The position numbers were made by a program, and so were the translations under genes. A DNA stretch of 64,000 nucleotides from Babesia bovis T2Bo. Lineage: Eukaryota; Apicomplexa; Aconoidasida; Piroplasmida; Babesiidae. Of this stretch, positions 1-12,486 are shown piece after piece. Numbering within the stretch: the first letter of the stretch is position 1; every line of letters starts with the position of its first letter. Location of the stretch: NCBI RefSeq assembly GCF_000165395.2, contig NC_010575.1, forward strand, positions 223,501 through 287,500, read 5' to 3'. The notes beneath the pieces were generated by a model. It was given only the letters and a program-made list of their open reading frames with translations, was not told the origin of the DNA and searched no databases.

Positions 1-3000
1 TAACGTCCACGTAAGCCAGTCTATGGCATCTTGGGGTGATTCTATAGCGCCTTGCACAATTTCAGCGTTGATCAGCTCTTCTATACGGTTTTCCAGGCAG
101 CTTTCCACGGGGAAGGCGTCTTCCAGTAGTTTATAGAGCTGCCTGCGCTTGCTGCTTTCGTAGAGTATTAGTGCCTGAGGCCTGTGGGCGGCGTCATCCG
201 ATACGTAGGCACAGGATAACATCCGGGTAAGATCAGTCTGCGGGTACATTGACTGCGATATTGGCCTATTGGTGGCCGACACGGTTATGTCGGCTATGAC
301 CACCACTGGCGCGTATATTGACATTGTCCATATAGCCGAGGCGGTACATATCAGTACCTTGATCACTCCTCGTTGGTACAGGTCCTGGATATACCGTATC
401 TCGGCGTCGCTGAAGCCTTCATGGCAGTATCCTACTCCAGCCTGTACCAAGGTACCCAGAGCACGTTCTCTGGTGGACAGACGCTCCCAGCATTCACCAG
501 TGAGTTGTTCTGCCACAGATAAGCTTTCCCCGGTATACTCCAGTGATAGTAGCATTTCCATGGCCATTAGCCTGGCAAACCTGCGATCGACCGTGAATAT
601 AATGGCACTCTGCTGATCGTCATCCAGGGTCCTGCAAGTGTTGATCACGAAGTTGCAAACGGTGTTGAACATGGCAAACCTGCGTGTTTCGTCATCCCAC
701 TGGTCAAATGACTGGATAGTGAATTTGGGTCCCACGGTACGGTGTGAGTTTGGCCTAAAGCTGAAGATGTTGTTACCGTTTGCACCTATCCACGCACCAA
801 GGTCCAGGGCGTTTGACACTGGTCCCCCGAGTCCCACTATGCGCGTATGGTATCCCAGCTGGGCTGACACAAACCTCATGCGGCTGATTGACACTTCAAT
901 CTCGGGGCCTACAGTAGGGTCCTCGATAAGTTCCAGGTTTTCCACGATTATTAGGTCCACTGACTGGAGGCAGCGTTTAGTCTTCCAGCGGCGTGATACA
1001 AAGTCCCACTGCCTGGGCGTGGCAACTACGATAGTTGATTGCGCTATTGTCACGAGATCGGTTTTAACATCACCCACTAGTGGCTTGACCTGGCATATAT
1101 CGCCAAATTTGTGGCGCAGGCGATTTAGACGCTGCTGCTGGACTGATTTGAATGGTGATATGACAACTACAGTGGCATTTTCAGTGGTGGACAGGCAGCG
1201 TACGATTGCGATCTCGGCGCAAGTAAACTTGCCACTGCGACTTGGGGCGCATAGCAGTACAGTGTCACTCTGGGAATATATTGACTCAAAAGTACGCGTC
1301 TGGATAGCATTAAAGTGGTGGTCTCCAAAGGCCTTGATGAAAAACTGCTTATTCAGGCGAATGCAGTTGCCGGGAAGATTAATCAAGGAGGACACGGGTC
1401 TAGGCTGCTGGTCTATCATTTCAGTAAACGGGTGTGCCTTCTCGGGGAGAATTAGCCGGCTGAAGCTGATAGATACCTTGCTTGAACTGCCAATCCAACG
1501 TTCTGAAAGTACCCTCAGGAAGTAGTGTGAACATAGCGGATGCGATATCTCGACAGTGAAGAACAGAGATGTTTCCTTTATCTCGTTCGAGGAGAACGCA
1601 GGTAGCACGAAACTTTGGCTGTGCAGTATTTTCTCGCCACTGCCGTCCTCAACAAAGAGCCAGAATCGCTCGTTGCTGCCGTGTAAGCGCTGGTCCCACT
1701 GGAAGTCCGGTGATATGCCCACCTCAACGCGGAGTACGTCGCGAGTCAGTGGCTGGACGAAGACCTGGAGCTCTAGGCGAGGTACCAGGTGAACCAACCG
1801 GTGCAAGGTCTTGCCGAGCTTGGGCTGACGGCAGAGCTCACCAAGCTCGACACTGCTGAGGTCGTAGTAACGGTCCCAGGTAAAGTCGTTACGCTCCAGC
1901 TTCAGGATCAGCTCCTCGGGCAACGATTTAAATTGGCGCAGCGGGAGCATCACGGACCACATGCGGCGCTCAACCATCTTGCAAAAGTCAAACAGACGCT
2001 GCGCCAACTGGCTCCAGGAGTTGGTCAGCGCGATTTCGTACAACGCACGTAGAATACGGCCTGCATTCTGGGTTATAAATGTCATTTCCGATACCAGGGC
2101 GTATCCCTCCAAATCGAAGCGTGATATGTAGCTCTGCAGGAGGACGGCAACTTTACTAGATGACTCCTGGCCGTGTCCCCTGATTGGGATGGGCACTTTC
2201 TCCATTAATCCAGATAACTCAACACGTTCCTCGTCACGCACTGGGATGTACCTGAACTCAGCACTTGCAGCAAATACCTTCAGCAAATCGGGATCTGACA
2301 AATCAGGCTTCAGGTTGTCGATATAGGTCTTTACCGAGGGCGGTTTAAGGTAGTACAGACTTGCGATCCTGCCTAACGGAGTTGCCTTTATAGCGCCACT
2401 GCGACGCTCGTACCGAATTAGTGCATGCTTGTCAAGTTCCAGCAAAGCACTGTGAGCAAGTGATTCCAGACGCGCACTGAACATGTCCTCAGTGGGCTCC
2501 GCATCGTCGTCGTCAGTGATCACACTGTATAACCGCGGCTCGCGACGCATCCTTATCGAGAAATAAGTGTCACCCAGCCATGTAACGGCGTCATTCCTGG
2601 TAGTAATGTTCCCGAGGACTATTTCAGCATTCAGGAGATCTGGTAGCGTAGTTACCAACTGGCTCTCAATGGGTAGCTGCTGGTTGTTCAGTGACAGGTA
2701 GAACTGTAACTTGCTGTGTGAAGTAATGATAATGCCCTTGCCCTCCTTGTCATACTGAGGCCTACCTGCACGACCCAGCATTTGCTGCACGGACAGCGGG
2801 CATAACTCAGTCCAGCATCCTTCCTCGGGGGAGTATACCTGAGTACCCTTGATAATTACTGTATGCGCCGGTAAATTGACACCCCAACTTAAAGTAGCAG
2901 TACTAATTAACAATTGTATGTGGCCATCAGAGAAGAGGTCCTCTACCAACTTGCGATCTGATCTAGGTAAACCTGCGTGGTGAATACCTAATCCGTACGG

Positions 3001-5403
3001 TAGCAGTTCCTTTAACTCAGTGGTCTTTATGGCCTCGGATTCAGTGGATAGAATCTCGCGGGATGCACTGTCACTATGGAGGAAGATGCCTAAATTGTCA
3101 GTTTTGAAGGCCATATCACGGATTAACTTGGCCGTGCGTGCAGTTTCCTTGCGGCTGTGCACGAATACAAGGACCTGGTTCTTACCGGCGTCTTCCATAA
3201 CACGTTCGTATACCAGCTCGTTCATTACATTGTAGCGTTTAACCGCCTTCTTTTCCTTTATACCGATGTAACGCTGCTCGAGTCCCACGGGACGATAGTG
3301 GTTCCCAAAGTAAAACAGGCCCTTTTCAGGGTCCACGCGAAGGAATTCAGCAATGTCGCCATAGTTTGGCATAGTGGCACTTAAACCGACTAACCGTGTC
3401 TTGGTCTTGTTGCGACGGTCGTTATGCATGGTCCTGGCTACAATGGCCTCGAGAACTGGGCCGCGACGATCGTGTAGAAGGTGGATCTCATCAATGATTA
3501 TCAGCTGGACTATGTTCTCCATGCCGCTCCTGCGAGTGACGACATCCCACTTCTCAGGGGTAACCACCAAAAGCTGGGTGTCCATCAACTGGTTACGAGT
3601 TAAACTCATGTCACCAGTCAATTCGCGAACTGATATGCCATAAGGCGCAAAACGCTGCGAAAATGATTGCGCCTGCTCCATAACCAGACTCTTCATGGGC
3701 GATATGTAGACAATCTTGAAGTCGTGGAGATTTAGGTTACCCGTTTCATCGCGATGCCGGTCAAGTACACTGAGCATGGCAAGCACGGCGACGTTGGTTT
3801 TGCCAGCGCCCGTGGGCGCGCAGACCAGCATGTTTTCCTCAAAGCAGTTGAATGCCACATCGGCAATCACCGATTGCACGGGATTCAAGGAATCCACACC
3901 GGGGAATGCCGCATGGGTCCATTCGGGGAGTGTCTTTATGCTGCGGCGCTCGAGGCCTGAAGGTCGCTCCAGAGGGTGAATTATGAGTTCATCATACGAC
4001 TGGTGTTCGATGCGCTCCGATTCAGGCGGTAGCACTACCTTCGTGTTAGTCATGTGCTGCGCACCGTCCTTGAATGCCAAAGAATCGAGATCAAGCACTT
4101 CAATGGGAGTGCTGACGTCTCCCGAAGTGGTGTTCTCCGGAACCAAGTCCTCGAGGTCCTGCAGAGCGCTGTCGTCAGGTTTAGCCGATTGACGAGCTAA
4201 GTTAGATGCTTCACGAGTTACATTGAGTGCCATTTTCTGGTCACGGTTGCGGCGAAGGTGGACTTCCTCAAGTTCCTGCAGGACTGCCGTGCCCTCAGGA
4301 GATTGACGCATCTCCTCGTATATGGACTCCTTCTCAGCATCGGTTTGAGCTTGTCCCAAACGAGTGCAGTACATGATCTTGTGACGGTTCCTTAGAACAA
4401 GCTTCGCAAACTCGAAATTCTCATATTTCAAAACGAGAACTAACTTGTTCTCACACTCCTGGACGTCAGGAATACCAAGTGATGATAATATCTCCTTCTC
4501 AGTAGCAACCGCGATGTTCGGGTCGTTGAATATAGAGTTCAGCTCACGCTGTAACCAGTGAGGGTCGATCTTGCTTATAGGTAAGTCATACTTGTCAACT
4601 TCATTGAAGTCGGCGTTTTCACGCCGTATAGTTTGAATGTGAGACTCGTCGTGGTCCTCATCAAGGTAGTCTTCATCAACACTGTTGACGTCGGATTCAG
4701 CATCCTCGTCCTCGTCAAACACAACCGCTATGCCCATAGGGTTGTCAGTGAACTCGTTAGTGCCAGGAGCAGCATCAGAGTCACCAAAGTCAACCAGGTC
4801 CTTAGAAGCATGATATAACCGATAAAACTGATCGTCAGTAATAGGGCCCAGAATCTCCTCACAAAGCTTACGACGGTCCTCAGATTTCAAGCCAGGTGAA
4901 CGTAAATGTGTCATGACCTCACCAAAAGCATCACGAAGAACGTCATGAGGCTGGTCAGTTAAACACTCCTGAAGGATACCTAGAATCTCTTCATACTTCA
5001 CACGAGTGGATACAGAAGATGGAGTATAGTGATTGACATCAGATATGTCCACAGTCAAGACAGAATCGCCCTTCTTCAAATCCTAAAGGATATAATGTGT
5101 CAAGAAATAAACCCACCAAGCGAGTCCTTCTATGCTTTAGGGGTAGAGAACTGGAATCAGACGCTTGTGAGCGCTTTTTAGCAGGGAGATCAGCAGGCTT
5201 GGAATGAACAACCCTGTCTCCCATCTTGTATTTCAGCCTATTGGCCAGAGATTCGGGCTCGCCCGAAGTGACAGCACCCTTTGATACATGGCCGTCATGC
5301 TGTAACACGAGGTTTGAATTCTGTAGGGAACATATATAATATAACCTATAGAACGTACCGTACGATATTCAAAACGTTTAAAACGCTCATATTGCTCCGC
5401 CAT
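1..5403 (-). CDS. BRR2: Brr2-type U5 snRNP RNA helicase (3' end outside window)
   Basis: This DExH helicase unwinds U4/U6 during spliceosome activation. The frame runs off the left edge, so the C-terminal Sec63 part is incomplete. I place exons at 5403-5359, 5320-5117 and 5082 to the edge, with introns of 38 nt (5321-5358) and 34 nt (5083-5116), both in phase 0. The start at 5403 gives MAEQYERFKRFEY, and splicing leads straight into NSNLVLQHDG, the usual Brr2 N-terminal block. Walker A (APTGAGKTNVA) lies near 3790-3825 and the DEIH box followed by LLHDRRGP near 3455-3500. The frame at the left edge (QDAIDWLTWTL) matches the second, pseudo-helicase cassette. About 1,777 residues are present of a usual 2,100-2,200. 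No other helicase family fits both the N-terminus and the DEIH motif. Confidence 0.93.
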
Positions 5404-5865
5404 AGTGTAACTATGCACAGAACATGCCACCCCGAGCTATACAGCCAACCGAGGTACAACAAAGACTTTGTACCGACCGTATGTGTTAAAATGTGTTTAA
5501 AATAACGGCTTGTAGGCGTGATTTAACGCCAGTTTTAAGCCTTTCTCTCCCCCACAGTCTGAGTCGATTGCAAGGATGCACTTGGCGTCGATTTGGTAGC
5601 GACTTCTATTATATTACTCACACACAACGAGTAATATGTATTACAAATCCGCTTCAATCTTTAAGGTACTGTCAGGAGACATTTGTTCAACTGATTTAGT
5701 GGCATGTTTATGGTATCACTGCTTACACCTGGGATGATTCCACTTTAAATGCCGTATATAGGCAAATGTGTATGCTACAACCGGGTATACATTGCGTCTT
5801 GTACCGTGATATACGAGTAAATATCACGAATAGACAATGATCATGGCAATAACACAGTAGACAAG
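5404..5865. promoter_or_regulatory. divergent intergenic region, BRR2 / RPC2
   Basis: These 462 bp separate two divergent start codons and so must carry both promoters and 5' UTRs. The sequence is AT-rich with no supported ORF or RNA gene. I can name no specific motif. Confidence 0.5.
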
Positions 5866-8800
5866 ATGGTGACTACTAAGAAGAGAAGTGATAACGCAGG
5901 AGTACAGTTCGCCGACGTACCCACGGTACATCACTATGATATCGCACGTGAAGCTGCACCGGTAGGTGATATAAAAGATAAATGGAAGATTCTACCGTGC
6001 TACATGGGCATGAGAGGTATAGCACGCCAGCATATCAACTCGTATAACAATTTCGTACTACGGGAAATCAAGGAAATTGTAAACGCACCAAGCAACAAAA
6101 TGCTAAAAAGCGATGCTTGCAAGAAGTTTTACATCGAGTTCATCGATATTAATGTGGGAGAGCCCACAATGTCAGAGAATAACAACAAGCCTATACTACT
6201 GACGCCACAGCTCTGTCGTATGCGCGATATTACCTATAGCGCGCCCATGTACGTAGACGTGGAGTACTACAACGGTGAGGGAGTAGCGTCAAAGCGAGTT
6301 GAAATTGGACGACTACCAGTAATGCTACGCAGCTGCGTATGTGCACTCTCAGGAGGTATGCGCGCCAATGGAAATGTGGATAATTTTGAATTATCATCAC
6401 GACTTGGAGAGTGCCCATACGATCCAGGAGGTTATTTCATCATTAAAGGAGTGGAAAAGGTAATATTGATGCAGGAACAGTTAAGCAAGTGTAGAGTCAT
6501 TGTGGAAACAGATGTTAAGAAAAATATATGCGCCACAGTGACTTCAGCAACAGCTGAGTCGAAAAGTAGAACGGCAGTAGTATACAAAAACCAAAAGTTA
6601 TACGTAAGACATAACAGCTTCACAGATGATGTGCCGCTGTGTATCATACTCAAAGCCATGGGTGTCACAACCGACGAAGAAATTGCACAACTTATCGGAA
6701 CAGCAGGTGCCAGGGAGTACCTACCAACAGGAGGTGATTATATACTATCCATAGAAGATCTGTATAACGAAGGGATCAATACAAGAATGGATGCACTCTT
6801 GTACGTAGGACGTAAAGTAAGACCCAGACCATTGGCTAAAGGGTTCTTCACAAGCTCAAAAGAACGATTACCAAAAACTAACCAGAACCTAATAGAAGAT
6901 ACACATGATATACTGACACGAGTGCTGCTGTCACATATACCAATGAGAAATTGCCGAGATTTTTCGGGAAAAATAAAAAGTCTGTGTCTAATGGCAAGGC
7001 GAGTGCTTTCCGTAGCCAGTGGCAAAGAACCGATGGACGATAAGGACCATTACGGTAATAAACGACTTGAACTTGCAGGACAGCTGATATCGATCCTCTT
7101 CGAAGATTTATTCAAGGCGTTCCTAGGTCAACTGAAGAAACAAATTGATGCTACACTCACAAGGCATTATGAAATTGTGTCAAACTGCCATGGAGGTGAA
7201 CAGGCAAAATATCCAGATTGCCTAGTTAGCCTGCCAACAGATATTATTACCAGAGGAATGCAAGCAACAATATCAACAGGGAATTGGAATATAAAAAGAT
7301 TCAGAATAGAACGAAGTGGAGTATCGCAAATATTGTCAAGGCTCTCTTATATATCGTGTCTAGGAATGATGACGAAAACAAATTCACAATTTGAAAAAGG
7401 ACGTAAAGTTAGTAAACCAAGGGCACTGCAACCCTCGCAACTAGGTTTAATATGCCCATGTGATACGCCAGAAGGTGAGAGTTGTGGACTAGTGAAAAAC
7501 CTAAGTTTAATGAACCACGTAACAACGGATGGCGATATCGAAAGGTTGGTAGAGTTGCTCTACTGGCTTGGAGTGGAGTCGGCAGACGCACTCTCAGCAA
7601 GAGATTGCTTCGACGATGATAGGAATGTAACAGTATTCCTGAATGGTATAATTATAGGAGTCCACCAAAATGGGAAACAGCTAATCAAAGATGTAGTGGC
7701 ATTAAGAAGAAGAGGCAAGATAAGTGCATTTGTCTCGGTGTTTGAGAATTATCAGCAACGAGAAGTGCACATATCGTCAGATGGAGGGAGATTATGTAGA
7801 CCCCTGATTGTAGTGGAAAATGGAAAACCACTACTTACACCAAAGGTACTGTCACAACTGGTAGAAGGACAAATACCACTCTCGAAACTATTTGCATCGG
7901 GGGTACTCGAATGGATAGATGTCAACGAGGAAAATAATACACTCATAGTCATGAGAGAAAGTGATATCACACCGAAAACCACGCATCTTGAAATTAGCCC
8001 TATGAGCATGCTGGGAGTAGTGGCAGGGTTAATACCGTTCCCAAACCATAACCAAAGCCCAAGAAATACATACCAATGCGCAATGGGAAAGCAATCTATA
8101 GGTAGTATAGGGTACAATCAATTGAATAGGTGCGATACCATACTGCATCTGATGGTATACCCGCAGAGACCACTGGTGACCACAAAAGCGATACAGCTGG
8201 TAAACTTCGATAAGCTGCCAGCAGGACAAAATGTTATAGTCGCAGTAATGAGCTACCAGGGATATGAAATCGAAGATGCAGTGGTGATCAACAAGGCGTC
8301 AAGCGAACGCGGATTCAGTAGGTGCTACTCACTGAGGAGGGTCACAGTTGAAATTGAGAAGTTAAACCACGCAGCAGAGAGGCCGGGTGGACTCAATAAC
8401 AGGCCGCAAATAACTAATGTAACACCAGTGGACGACCTAACTGGAGATAGTGTAATTGGAGTAGGACAAAAAGTGAAAAAAGATGATACGCTACTGAAAA
8501 AGCTGACGCAAACGTCAACGGGACAGATCAAGGTCACGGATATAAAGTATCAATTCAACCAGCCAGCATACGTAGATAGAGTCATGTGCATAACAACTAT
8601 CGCAGAAAGCGTTATGTATAAAATAATGCTAAGACAAGTGAGATTACCGGAAATAGGTGATAAATATAGCAGTAGACATGGACAAAAAGGGGTGGTAGGG
8701 CTCATAGAAAGCCAGGAAAATCTACCATTCAGCGAGCATGGATGGGTACCGGATCTTATAATGAACCCACATGGATTCCCATCACGAATGACAGTAGGCA

Positions 8801-9381
8801 AAATGCTAGAGCTGGTAGCAGCCAAAGCAGCTGTGCTCAACGGTATATTCGAAGACGGGACGCCGTTCGAAGCGGATTCACTGCCAGCGATTGAAAGAAG
8901 CCTTATAAAAAAGGGATTCCACCCAGCAGGAAAGGAAATACTGTACTCAGGTATCACGGGAGAACCCTTGGAAACACTTATATTCACAGGGCCAATGTAC
9001 TACCAGAAGCTGAAGCATATGGTATCAGATAAAATACACGCACGTGCTGTAGGACCTAGACAGTCACTAACCAGGCAACCAACAGAAGGACGCTCAAAAG
9101 ATGGTGGACTAAGACTAGGTGAAATGGAAAGAGACTGCCTTATCGCATACGGAGCAAGTGGACTGCTAGTAGAACGATTAATGCTAAGCAGTGATGTATT
9201 CCAAATGGATGTGTGCCACCAATGCGGATTCATAGGATACGATGGATGGTGCGCATACTGTAAACAAAGAGGACAAACAGCAACTGTAGCCATACCGTAC
9301 GCATGTAAACTGCTATTCCAAGAACTACAAGCAATGAATATACGGCCAAACGTTATACTCAAGGAAAGTACAGGCACATAG
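5866..9381 (+). CDS. RPC2: DNA-directed RNA polymerase III second-largest subunit
   Basis: This is the beta-like subunit of RNA polymerase III, a nuclear enzyme that makes tRNA, 5S rRNA and U6. The gene is a single exon of 1,171 residues, the usual RPC2 length. The N-terminal block (DKWKILPCYMGMRGIARQHI) is Pol III type rather than RPB2 or RPA2. Visible family motifs include DPGGYFIIKGVEKV in the lobe, CPCDTPEGESCGL in the fork region, GYEIEDAVVINK and GDKYSSRHGQKGV in the hybrid-binding domain, and a C-terminal zinc ribbon (CHQCGFIGYDGWCAYC). It is divergent from BRR2. The window also holds a TFIIIA-like gene about 14 kb away, which may be coincidence. Confidence 0.96.
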   Translation: MVTTKKRSDNAGVQFADVPTVHHYDIAREAAPVGDIKDKWKILPCYMGMRGIARQHINSYNNFVLREIKEIVNAPSNKMLKSDACKKFYIEFIDINVGEPTMSENNNKPILLTPQLCRMRDITYSAPMYVDVEYYNGEGVASKRVEIGRLPVMLRSCVCALSGGMRANGNVDNFELSSRLGECPYDPGGYFIIKGVEKVILMQEQLSKCRVIVETDVKKNICATVTSATAESKSRTAVVYKNQKLYVRHNSFTDDVPLCIILKAMGVTTDEEIAQLIGTAGAREYLPTGGDYILSIEDLYNEGINTRMDALLYVGRKVRPRPLAKGFFTSSKERLPKTNQNLIEDTHDILTRVLLSHIPMRNCRDFSGKIKSLCLMARRVLSVASGKEPMDDKDHYGNKRLELAGQLISILFEDLFKAFLGQLKKQIDATLTRHYEIVSNCHGGEQAKYPDCLVSLPTDIITRGMQATISTGNWNIKRFRIERSGVSQILSRLSYISCLGMMTKTNSQFEKGRKVSKPRALQPSQLGLICPCDTPEGESCGLVKNLSLMNHVTTDGDIERLVELLYWLGVESADALSARDCFDDDRNVTVFLNGIIIGVHQNGKQLIKDVVALRRRGKISAFVSVFENYQQREVHISSDGGRLCRPLIVVENGKPLLTPKVLSQLVEGQIPLSKLFASGVLEWIDVNEENNTLIVMRESDITPKTTHLEISPMSMLGVVAGLIPFPNHNQSPRNTYQCAMGKQSIGSIGYNQLNRCDTILHLMVYPQRPLVTTKAIQLVNFDKLPAGQNVIVAVMSYQGYEIEDAVVINKASSERGFSRCYSLRRVTVEIEKLNHAAERPGGLNNRPQITNVTPVDDLTGDSVIGVGQKVKKDDTLLKKLTQTSTGQIKVTDIKYQFNQPAYVDRVMCITTIAESVMYKIMLRQVRLPEIGDKYSSRHGQKGVVGLIESQENLPFSEHGWVPDLIMNPHGFPSRMTVGKMLELVAAKAAVLNGIFEDGTPFEADSLPAIERSLIKKGFHPAGKEILYSGITGEPLETLIFTGPMYYQKLKHMVSDKIHARAVGPRQSLTRQPTEGRSKDGGLRLGEMERDCLIAYGASGLLVERLMLSSDVFQMDVCHQCGFIGYDGWCAYCKQRGQTATVAIPYACKLLFQELQAMNIRPNVILKESTGT

Positions 9382-9865
9382 CGAACAACTGTTAATCATC
9401 ACACCGTTGACATTGTAACACATAACGCCGTACATCGCAGTGATAATAGATATAAACATTAATTACACGAGTACATATCTCGTGTAATCAATATTGTGTA
9501 TATACGGAATAATATACGACATCCAATACTAGCTACACAACGCGGTATGTTACAGTGATGAAACCGGACCAATCCTGCCCAAACGCGCTAGTATCGTCTG
9601 TAGGGTCCTATTAACGCTATAGAATAAAACTGTGTAAGGGAATAAAAAGGATTCAAGTATATAAACCAGGGTATGGGGACCAACCCAGCAAGGACCAGGG
9701 TAACCTCCCCATAGACAGTTAACAACACCTAAATCGACCTCTAACAAAAGGACCACTAGATAAAACAAAGGGATACAGTATATATCCAGAGGTATCCAAT
9801 ATATTGTAACGACAAGGCTTCAGTAACCGATTTGTTGACGTGGACCTGTAACGCGAGCATACAAA
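9382..9865. other. gene-free interval RPC2 - RPS23
   Basis: About 480 bp of AT-rich DNA holds the RPC2 3' UTR and the RPS23 promoter. I see no ORF, tRNA or repeat I can support. A short inverted pair (ACACGAGTACATATCTCGTGT) occurs near 9466-9486. Confidence 0.4.
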
Positions 9866-10536
9866 ATGGGTTCAGGTATGGATAAACGAACACTATTTAA
9901 ACATAATATATCACAGGTGTACCACGTGGAATGTTAGCTGCGCGGAAGCTAAAAAGCCGCAGAAGAAGCCAAAGATGGGCCGATAAAGCCTACAAGAAGG
10001 CACATTTGGGTACAAGATGGAAGTGCAACCCATTCAAAGGAAGCTCACACGCTAAGGGTATAGTCGTGGAAAAGATCGCTATCGAAGCTAAACAGGTATG
10101 TGTACTATCGTTAATAACAAAACCCAAATCGTGTTGCCCGCTGATAGTGCTACAATCAACGGGAGTCAATAAATTGGGTATAACATCGACAAAATGGTCA
10201 CAACGCAAAGCCTACGCTAAGTACCTTGGGCTTACTTGTTGCCTTTTGGTACAGCTATTCCCCTGTCCATCACTAATGCTCCTACAGCCAAACTCTGCCT
10301 ACCGTAAGAGTGTACGTGTACAACTCATCAAAAACGGTAAGAAGATTACCGCATTCGTACCAAGGGATGGTTGCCTTAACTACATCGATGAAAACGATGA
10401 AGTGCTAGTGGCAGGTTTCGGTCGTAGTGGACACTCCGTTGGTGATCTTCCCGGTGTGCGTTTCAAGGTAGTGAAGGTCGCTGGTGTCTCACTCCTTGCA
10501 CTCTACAAGGAGAAGAAGGAAAAGCCAAGGTCATAG
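9866..10536 (+). CDS. RPS23: 40S ribosomal protein S23 (uS12), three exons
   Basis: This is the decoding-centre protein of the small ribosomal subunit. Exons are 9866-9875, 9917-10095 and 10288-10536, giving 145 residues, the usual length. Exon 1 is only 10 nt (MGS plus one base), followed by a 41-nt intron, so a naive start at the later ATG (9931) loses the true N-terminus. After splicing, the frame runs from the basic N-terminus ([13 protein letters not shown]) through [17 protein letters not shown] to the family C-terminus KEKPRS. PNSA marks the conserved decoding loop. The second intron (10096-10287, 192 nt) is a multiple of three with no in-frame stop, so gene callers could wrongly read through it. 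Confidence 0.94.
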
Positions 10537-11363
10537 ACATAATGACTAATCGGTGTTTTAATCTGTTTAATACATATTAACCGTACCAGGCTATACGGTA
10601 GATAGCACTTCAACTGTATGACGTAACCAATATGGTCACGTTGTTGCGTAATAAAGTTAACAGGGTGTACAACGCCGTTGTATTTGAGTTGGTAAACAAC
10701 AGAGCAACTATACGCGTTACATGGTACATAGACCCAAAATATCACATACCGTAGAATGAATATACACCAAGGGACTGATTTAACAGCATAAATATAAAAG
10801 GTGTAACTACTAAGGGATATAGACGATAACACCCGAGGCCACTCGAGCTGCCACCCCACGTATAGCCATACAAGCATATATGCCACGGATTCTCAATATA
10901 TCACGAAGTTAACACGGCGCCCATCGTTCTTGGTAAGTTTTAACAATACATATGCACGCTTGTAACCCCGAGAATGGCCCTAGATATGAAATAAAACGCA
11001 TAACTGCTGTGTCCCACCGTCACAACGCGACCACCAACGTCGTTCCAAGGACCTAGTTTAAATCACCGCATCGCATATGGCACATATACACTATTGTGTA
11101 ATGTGTTACGCGATGCGAAGGTGTTTTAACGAATCCTTGAACGATTACTGGGGGATCTCATAGATCGCTCCCGCGCGTCGGCAACAGTTGGTACATTTTG
11201 CAAACTAAATGGGCTATTATGTTACTGCCACTAGTCATACTCGGTGCAATAGACTACTAGCTATATCAATTCAACTCATTGATATTTCAGGGTGATTTCA
11301 TTCAGTTAGACGCTGGAGTCGCTGGATTTATTTATCGTCTTATATACCTAGTATTCAGCAACG
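10537..11363. other. gene-free interval RPS23 - RPL7
   Basis: About 830 bp with no supported gene on either strand. It must include the RPL7 promoter. The ORFs present are short, compositionally random and lack family features. Confidence 0.4.
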
Positions 11364-12143
11364 ATGGTGCTTGAAAGGTTCCTCATTAAAAGCTTCCGCG
11401 GAATACCCAAGGAAAAGTGCAATGAAACACTATTGCGCAAAGTAGAACGCAATGAAGAATTGCGCCAACTACAACAACGCAAAGTGGCCAAGCACATGGA
11501 AAGACGCAGCAAACGCCTAGCTGGCCTAAAGAAACGCGCATTGTGCTACGCTAAGGAGTACCTTAGACGCGAACGCGAGTTGGTTGAGTTGCGCCGCCAA
11601 GCCAAGGCCGAAGGTGGATTCTACAAGGAAGCTGATGAAAAGGTTGTGTTCGTAGTGCGTATCAAAGGTATCAACAAGTTGACACCAAAACCAAGACTTA
11701 TCCTCAAGCTGTTCCGTCTACTACAGTTGCACAACGGTGTGTTCATCAAGATGAACAAAGCTACCATCGAAATGTTGAAGCTAATTGCACCATACGTTAC
11801 CTTCGGATACCCAACACTCGCAACCATCCGCAAGTTGCTATACAAAAGGGGATACGCAAAGGTAGGAAGACGTGGAGCATGGAGCAGGGTACGCATCAGC
11901 GATGACCAAATTATTGACGACAACCTTGGTAAACATGGAATCCACGGAATGGAGGACATCGTCCACCAAATCTACACGTGCGGACCCAAATTCAAGGAAG
12001 TCACCAACTTCCTGTGGCCATTCAAACTCAACCCGCCAAGAAAAGGATTCGTAGCCAAGAGACACGGCTTCACAGAAGCCAGAGGTGGTGACGCCGGAAA
12101 CCGTGAACACCTCATCAACGAGTTACTACTCAGAATGATTTAA
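11364..12143 (+). CDS. RPL7: 60S ribosomal protein L7 (uL30)
   Basis: This large-subunit ribosomal protein is an intronless 259-residue frame. A basic N-terminal extension (about residues 15-85, rich in Arg, Lys and Glu) precedes the L30 fold (VVFVVRIKGINKLTPKPR). The eukaryotic L7 tail includes EDIVHQIYTCGPKFKEV and ends INELLLRMI. The start at 11364 is the only in-frame ATG giving a normal length. Whether a short upstream coding exon exists, as in RPS23 and RPS17, cannot be excluded, but the N-terminus already matches family length. Confidence 0.95.
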   Translation: MVLERFLIKSFRGIPKEKCNETLLRKVERNEELRQLQQRKVAKHMERRSKRLAGLKKRALCYAKEYLRRERELVELRRQAKAEGGFYKEADEKVVFVVRIKGINKLTPKPRLILKLFRLLQLHNGVFIKMNKATIEMLKLIAPYVTFGYPTLATIRKLLYKRGYAKVGRRGAWSRVRISDDQIIDDNLGKHGIHGMEDIVHQIYTCGPKFKEVTNFLWPFKLNPPRKGFVAKRHGFTEARGGDAGNREHLINELLLRMI

Positions 12144-12486
12144 TCGGACTATTCTGTGGTCAATATCTTTACGTTAGCACTGCGTAAACATAAACAATAG
12201 TATCATTTCCACGCGACGGTCTGAAACGTACGTATATAACCCATATGCGCCACGCGCAACCATAAAAGTGTAAACTACCAATGTATACACACAGGTGTGT
12301 AGCATCCAGTGATATCCAAAAGAACCGCCAATGTCCATATAGACCTAAAGATAATACCAAAGTGTGTGGGGAATTCTATGAAATGTGTAAGCTATTCTAA
12401 CGGATCGTGATAATATATCTTGTCTACACATCGCAAGAACCTTGGAAGAAGGTGTAGGTAACACGTGGAATGTCCAAGATATAACA
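12144..12486. other. short gap RPL7 - EB1
   Basis: 343 bp of AT-rich sequence without a supported gene. It serves as the RPL7 terminator region and EB1 promoter. Confidence 0.35.

Noticed and set aside
638..1525. 295-codon plus-strand ORF
   Set aside because: It lies antisense to the BRR2 helicase frame, which has clear motifs. Its own translation shows no family feature.
7752..8117. minus-strand ORFs within RPC2
   Set aside because: Shadows of a conserved polymerase subunit on the other strand.
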